A DNA stretch of 64,000 nt from Dichomitus squalens LYAD-421 SS1 (lineage: Eukaryota; Basidiomycota; Agaricomycetes; Polyporales; Polyporaceae). The DNA lies in NCBI RefSeq assembly GCF_000275845.1, contig NW_006766896.1, positions 395,205 to 459,204 of the forward strand, written 5' to 3'. Every line of letters starts with the position of its first letter. Position 1 is the first letter of the stretch. The position numbers and the translations under genes were made by a program. This document shows positions 59,406 to 64,000 of this stretch, piece after piece. Under the pieces are notes generated by a model, which was not told where the DNA came from, made no database searches, and saw only the letters and a list, made by a program, of their open reading frames with translations.

Positions 59406-60476
59406 TCAATCCATTTCCTCCGCCGGGGCTGGGTTACCGGGCATACCATACTGCCAAAGTTTGTGATATGTAGCAAAAATGTCGCTAGGGGTATAGACGC
59501 AGAGATATTTCTCTAGCATAACCTTCGCCAACGCCTTCCAAGCCCATTCCTCAGCCGACTGCCACCGCCATTTCCTCTTGTGCTGGACATACTTGCCAAT
59601 CAGAGGGAGCGTACTCGACCTGTCTCGAAGGTCCCGAGGTCGTAGCACGAGACCCATGTTGATCGTCTCCAGGCAGATGTTCAACAACAGCTTCAGCCAC
59701 ACTTTCGTGACCAGGTCAACAGGCGCGCCGGGCTGATACCCCGTGGGGAAGTACACTCTGCATGAACCCCCTGTAACCATCCCGGTGCCCACCAAATAGG
59801 TCGTCTTAGGCAGAATCCCGGCTAGTTTGGGCGTCCCTTCCACCGACTCGAGCTTCGCGCGAAGGCTCGCCTCCAGCTCCTGGCGACTCCGAACGGCGTT
59901 CGGCTCCCACTGTGACGCAACGATGTAGATGCCGTGCGTGACATATTCGCGCCGAGTTGCGATGTAGTGCACGTCGACCGTGAACTCCGCGGAGGGACTG
60001 CCATCGGGATCAGAAGGCGTTCTCGAGACGAGGCCGAACAGGAGCACCCGCTCCCCGCTTGCGGGCAGAGACCAGTTCCCGTCGAGCATCATCTCGACGT
60101 GCCCGATGATGTCGCAGGTGTAGTCGTGCATCTTGGACCACCTGTTGACAGCCCTCGCGAGAGATATTCCCGTCGAGTGGCCGACTTCGGCGGGCGTGAT
60201 CGCAGATCTCATGGGGTTCGCGTCTTGGGAACGGCACATCGGTCTGGTAATAACAGATTCGGTATCGGTGCATCAGCGGTAGTGCGTGGACGGTGGGCAG
60301 GGAAATAGCACCTACTTATGCGTCGGCCACGAAGCCTTCTGACAATCCCTGCTACAGTACTTCATGATTCCGCACCCGGCGCACTTCCGCAGAGGAACTC
60401 CCTGTTTGTGACAATGGCCGCATTGTGGCACAAAGGAGAGGCCTTCGCCCAGAAAGCGTGGTATTTGCTCGGACAT
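59406..60476 (-). CDS. MYND zinc-finger protein
   Basis: MYND fingers bind proline-rich protein motifs. The start at 60476 gives MSEQIPRFLGEGLSFVPQ and directly a finger: CGHCHKQG, CAGCGIMKYCSRDCQKASW and PTHK, with the expected C-x2-C, C-x2-C and final C/H ligands. A GTAGGT intron then leads into a second exon starting near 60240, which encodes about 270 residues of a domain common in mushroom MYND proteins: WSKMHDYTCDIIGHVEMMLD, WSLPASGERVLLFGLVSRTP and YIVASQWEPNAVRSRQELEA. It ends NPAPAEEMD at 59406. The function of that domain is not known to me. Confidence 0.85.
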
Positions 60477-60824
60477 GATGATCGCCCGTGCTGCTACAAC
60501 TGCAAAGTTAGACGAGTACGAGAATATGTTTGAGTGACAAAATTCACCGTCGAATATTCAAGTAGCAACCTGAGCCTCTAATGGACCGGGGTTCGGAGCG
60601 CATCGGACCATTCGGTCGAGGACTGGTGTTGATCATCTGACAGGTGATTGAATATATCAATTAAAGTGCCTTTGGTTCATCTGGGTCAGTCTGGTTCGCT
60701 TTCTGGGTCAACGGGAGACCAATCGGAAGGAGCCCCTTTGGCGCCGGAGGGATTCCGTTTGCAGCCGGGAGAGCGGGAGCCAACTCAGAGTTGGACAGCT
60801 TGCACACCGTCCTCACTGACGACC
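60477..60824. other. Divergent promoter region of the MYND and QCR6 genes
   Basis: About 350 bp separate the two start codons. No gene or strong motif is seen. Confidence 0.45.
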
Positions 60825-61459
60825 ATGAGTCTCTCTTCGCTGTTCTCTGCGATCTTCCCCACCGTCCACGCAGACGCTCCGGAGGAAAAGGCGGAGAAGC
60901 CTCCTCAGGAGGAGTCTCAGGAGGAGCCTGCAAAGGAGCCCCAGGAGGAAGAGGAGGAGGAGCCCGAGGATGTACGTTCCCTTTTCTTCTGCTGGTAACG
61001 AAGACGCGTTTTCACTCGCGCGTGGTGTACGTAGATTCTTCCTGCACTTCAGGAGGAGTGTACGGAGTCTGCCAAGTGCGCGCCGCTCGCGCAGCACTTC
61101 GCGCACTGTGAGGAGAAGGTCCACGCTGGCGAGGGCTACAAGGGTGAGGATTGCGTTGAGGAATTGTACGTCCTTCTTCACTGTCTTCGTGTTTCCGCGT
61201 ACTGACATCATTGTACAGCTGTGAGTACTGGCGGTTTGCTCTTGTTGGTTTCTCTACTCATTCTCGTCACTTGCACCTCCCTTCGCGCAGACCAGTAAGT
61301 GTAACGCCTCATAACATCTCTGCAAAGTTGCTGACCAGTTGTCCTCTAGCTTGATGCACTGCGTCAACGTATGTAGAATATGCCGCTCACGAAACTCAAT
61401 GGCAACTTACTCTGTCTTAGGGCTGCGTCGCACCAAAACTCTTCTCCAAGCTCAAGTAG
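60825..61459 (+). CDS. QCR6: Cytochrome bc1 complex hinge subunit (subunit 6)
   Basis: QCR6/UQCRH is the acidic hinge protein of mitochondrial complex III, helping the contact between cytochromes c1 and c. The start at 60825 gives MSLSSLFSAIFPTVHADAPE, then a highly acidic stretch (EEPAKEPQEEEEEEPED). An intron at 60972-61052 joins EECTESAKCAPLAQHFAHCE and EGYKGEDCVEE. The rest is split by four introns into exons of 2 nt (61219-61220), 4 nt (61291-61294), 19 nt (61350-61368) and a last exon, together reading FYHLMHCVNGCVAPKLFSKL K. This restores the conserved helix with its cysteine pairs at the expected length. All four introns start GTACGT, GTGAGT, GTAAGT or GTATGT and are 52-70 nt long. 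Confidence 0.88.
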
Positions 61460-61839
61460 AAGAGGTCTTAGTTTACCTACTCTAGGTGCGTTGACTGTCG
61501 TTCGCATCTTTGTCATGTGTTAATCATTGTTGTATAGTCTAGACTACCCTCTGATGTATGCTCGCAGGCATAATTATGGACTGTGGTATAGATCCTGTCT
61601 CCCGACCTATCGCATCCTGGCGAGACCATCATCACCATCTTCGTGAAATATGACCCACCCAGCCCCAACGTGCCAGTAACCTAGAGTGAGCCTGCTGAGG
61701 GACGTCGTCTCTCGGACCCCTCTTTTGTTGCGATAGCATCACTTATGACTGGCCACAACCCCTGCCCGAAGTCCACGCGGTTTGAACAGTATCGCGTGAT
61801 CAGCATGCACGTCCAGGAGTGGTTTGGCTAACGAGGCAT
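61460..61839. other. Intergenic region
   Basis: This stretch holds the 3' end of QCR6 and about 300 bp without a recognised feature before retroelement-like sequence begins. Confidence 0.45.
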
Positions 61840-62630
61840 GGGGGTCCCTTACTTTTGCCCGTCTCATGGTGTCGTGTCACACGAGCGCTGAAGGCTTGCA
61901 CAAGTTCTGGAGGGGCCTTCGGCACAAGCAAGCGTTGTCACCGTTATCCAGGCCTTATGCTACCACGTCGCAAGAAACTAACGCGGGTGGGTTCGCGCGC
62001 TCCCTCGCGTTCGATTCGCCATCATGAGCGCAGTGAACGCGAACATCTCGAACGCCGTCAAAGACGCCCCCGATGAGGCTGCCCTGGTCGCCGACCTCCT
62101 CGAACGCATTGATACCGATGTACCCGAGGCGCAGGACGACCCCCTGGCGGCGAAGGTGGCCCAAATGTCCGCGGCAAACCGAGGTCGTACTAACGACCAG
62201 GAATTCAAAGTTGGCGACATGGCCCTGCTCTCGACTTTCCGCCGTCGCCAGGCGTACATACGACGCGTCGACAATCGTGTCGCCAAGTCCGTTGTGCGTT
62301 ACGATGGTTCCTACGAAGTCCTGCCAACCTTCCGCCTACACACTCGAACTTAATCACCACGATGAACATGTTCCCCACTTTCCATGCTTCGTTGCTCAAA
62401 CATTACCTCACGAACAATGACTCCTTATTTCCCTCTCGCGCGTTCAATCCTCCCCCACCGTCGTCAAGGTTGCGGCTTACGTTTCCTTATCCACTGGGAG
62501 GGGTTTCCATACTCGCATGACTCGTGGTTACCCGGCTCTATGTGTCGTGTTCTTGCTGCACTTATACTTGCCTACATTCCAATCATGAATTCCGTGACGC
62601 TGTCCCTGACTTGCCTTGATGTGTGTATTT
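61840..62630 (+). mobile_element. Decayed 3' end of a Ty3/gypsy chromovirus pol gene
   Basis: The plus strand reads like the C-terminal part of a retrotransposon polyprotein. RTNDQEFKVGDMALLSTFRR at about 62190 is the integrase GPY/F-type region. MFPTFHASLLKHYLTNNDSL lies in another frame near 62370. A chromodomain-like FLIHWEGFPYSHDSWLPGS follows near 62492 in a third frame. The frame changes have no splice signals, so the copy is broken. The 5' part of the element (gag, protease, reverse transcriptase) is absent from the window. Confidence 0.72.
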
Positions 62631-62649
62631 GCTTTAGAGTGGAGGAGGG

Positions 62650-62900
62650 TGTAAGGACCGCTCCCTACTCGGAATCTTCTCTCCCCACGTATAAGACCCT
62701 TTATATACCTTGACGTCTACACCGGGTTCACTAGTTTCTCCTGACCTCAGGATAGAGTCTGCCCTACTTTCTGGTTCTCCTGGCGTCGGTGAGAGAGTTC
62801 AGAGGACCTCCTTTCACTAGTCAGGGCGCGTTGACCCGATTGCTCTCACAGGGTATGGTTTAAGTTAGGATTAACGATGCACGCCATAACTGGAGACACA
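62650..62900 (+). repeat. Probable 3' LTR start of the gypsy remnant
   Basis: A purine tract (GAGTGGAGGAGGG) ends at 62650 and is followed by TGTAAGGACC, the usual arrangement of polypurine primer and LTR start. A TATATA lies at about 62702. The right end of the LTR could not be located, and no second copy lies in the window for comparison. Confidence 0.5.
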
Positions 62901-62952
62901 AGGAGCGGAATCAATGATGCATTATGCCGTAGACGTCGGTGAATCGCCTGCG

Positions 62953-63564
62953 TTACGGACGGCATAGCAAGACGTCATTGATGTTGACCTTTTCCTGTGA
63001 ACGTAACACCCATCTGAGATGGCACTTCTTGGTCCACAGGACGAGAGAGCACACACCTTTCCCAAGGACTTGACGATGCACAGCGGCCAGCAGAGAACGC
63101 ACACTGTTCGGTCTGCTGCTCGATCTACTGGAGCGTTTCGAAGCCGTCTCCGGACTGAGAGCAGCGTTCTTGGGGACTTCTGCTTGTTCTAGCTGAGAAG
63201 AGCCGTGGTCAGCCGGCCCTTCCTCACAATTTTCAACCTCAACATGGACGGCGTACAACCCTCCGCCGCTACCCTCAGTTTCGGTAGCCCTCGCTCGGGA
63301 ATCCCAATGACTGATAGTCAGCCGGACGGTCTTGCCGATGAAATGAAACTCCATCTGTCGTCCGGTCCTCCCTGACTGCGCCTCCAGCTCCTCCCAATAG
63401 TCCAGATGCGTCTCGCGACACCACACACACCGGCGCGCGATGCCCTGCTGCACACCCGTGTACGCCGTCGGAGAGTCACGATGCGAGGACGGGTGGCGCG
63501 AGGGCCACGACGCGTCGACGACAATCCACAGCGGGCGGAACGGCGCGTGTGCATGGGCGCGCAC
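62953..63564 (-). CDS. Unknown 203-residue open frame
   Basis: This long uninterrupted minus-strand frame reads WIVVDASWPSRHPSSHRDSP, then TGRQMEFHFIGKTVRLTISH and, farther on, a Ser/Arg-rich stretch. The middle portion has the look of real protein, with CVWCRETHLDYWEE holding a Cys pair. I recognise no family. It could be a single-exon gene, one exon of a larger gene running in from the right, or part of an element. It lies between the LTR and short repeats near the window end. Confidence 0.35.
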   Translation of the reverse strand: MRAHAHAPFRPLWIVVDASWPSRHPSSHRDSPTAYTGVQQGIARRCVWCRETHLDYWEELEAQSGRTGRQMEFHFIGKTVRLTISHWDSRARATETEGSGGGLYAVHVEVENCEEGPADHGSSQLEQAEVPKNAALSPETASKRSSRSSSRPNSVRSLLAAVHRQVLGKGVCSLVLWTKKCHLRWVLRSQEKVNINDVLLCRP

Positions 63565-63629
63565 ACTCAGGCTCCCGTTCCCCCCATTGGGGAGGACGTG
63601 TCGGAATGCGGTCAGGTGACGTGTCAGAT

Positions 63630-63648
63630 TAGATTAGATTACCTTACC
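63630..63648. repeat. Short AGATT microsatellite
   Basis: About three and a half units of AGATT follow each other. It is a simple tandem repeat with no evident role. Confidence 0.6.
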
Positions 63649-63719
63649 TTCCTGTTATAGTAGACAAGCACTGCCACCTGCCAGCGCTGTAGACAGTGCT
63701 GGCTTCGCTCCTTCCTTTC

Positions 63720-63870
63720 CTCAGTCAGTGATCTTCCCACTAGACTGAGGTATGTTCATCTTCTATTCCCATACTATACTGTACTCATATGGTTCTTAGA
63801 GTCCTCTGTACAGGTATAGTCCTAATACAGTCAGTGATCTTCCCACTAGACTGAGAGTCCTCTGTACAGG
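63720..63870. repeat. Imperfect direct repeat, about 107-bp spacing
   Basis: CAGTCAGTGATCTTCCCACT with the following AGACTGAG occurs at about 63722 and again at about 63829. AGTCCTCTGTACAGG occurs at about 63800 and again at about 63856. The two motifs are shared in order but at different distances, so this looks like a rearranged local duplication, perhaps part of a repeat that continues beyond the window. Confidence 0.65.
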
Positions 63871-64000
63871 ATCTCTTAGGTTATGAGCCCTGGCTCCTCC
63901 AGCTGAGTTCTTACTCCTCATCACACCACCACTCCCCTGTGTCCAACTCAGAGTTGCACACATACTACCAGGTGTACGACTTTGAGTCCACCCTGCTCCC

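Noticed and set aside
60782..60795. CAACTCAGAGTTG, also present at about 63943
   Set aside because: A 13-bp match within 64 kb may be chance, and the flanks do not match.
61166..61349. A single long QCR6 intron skipping both micro-exons
   Set aside because: It keeps the frame but removes two residues from a conserved helix and leaves four strong splice sites unused. I prefer the micro-exon model while noting that both are possible.

Overview
The window is nuclear DNA from a filamentous basidiomycete, most likely an Agaricomycete (a Polyporales-type mushroom is my guess). The evidence is dense genes split by many 50-70 nt GT-AG introns, GC-rich coding sequence, and families typical of that group: F-box/leucine-rich proteins, DUF6533 seven-helix proteins, the HNH family with an ECAHLVP-like core, a microsomal P450 and an NRPS-like adenylate-forming reductase. 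I see no bacterial, plasmid, rRNA, CRISPR or confident tRNA sequence.

Layout, left to right. 1-10 kb is gene-poor: a DUF6533-type membrane protein (+), an allantoate/Dal5-type MFS transporter (-), then 3.8 kb with almost nothing. 10.4-14.8 kb holds an intact adenylation-thiolation-reductase enzyme. 15.5-23.9 kb holds a GPI-anchored wall protein (-), an apparent F-box/WD40 fusion (+), TDP1 (-) and a second F-box protein (+). 24.9-30.0 kb is an unusual inverted region. An intact HNH-family gene faces a decayed copy of itself across two 414-bp inverted repeats that flank a 640-N assembly gap, with a telomere-like C-rich tract beside the decayed copy.

30.4-61.5 kb is mostly ordinary and housekeeping: EMC1 (-), a histidine acid phosphatase (-) divergent from the exosome nuclease DIS3 (+), a P450 (+) convergent with a TCAB1/WRAP53-like WD40 protein (-), and COP9 signalosome subunit 3 (+). 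Two MITE-like elements lie side by side next, followed by a TPR/F-box fusion (+), peptide methionine sulfoxide reductase A (+), a secreted Ser/Thr-rich protein (+), a MYND-finger protein (-) and the complex III hinge subunit QCR6 (+). 61.8-62.9 kb is the 3' end of a decayed Ty3/gypsy chromovirus. The last kilobase has one unknown ORF and short direct repeats.

The genes look like a chance chromosomal neighbourhood rather than a pathway cluster. The most interesting points are: QCR6, whose reading frame appears to need 2-nt and 4-nt micro-exons; the palindromic/telomere-like HNH locus; the paired MITEs; two F-box fusions inferred from phase-consistent introns; and an 801-nt intron in CSN3 containing a cysteine-rich reading frame. 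All exon joins were made by eye from the DNA and need transcript evidence.
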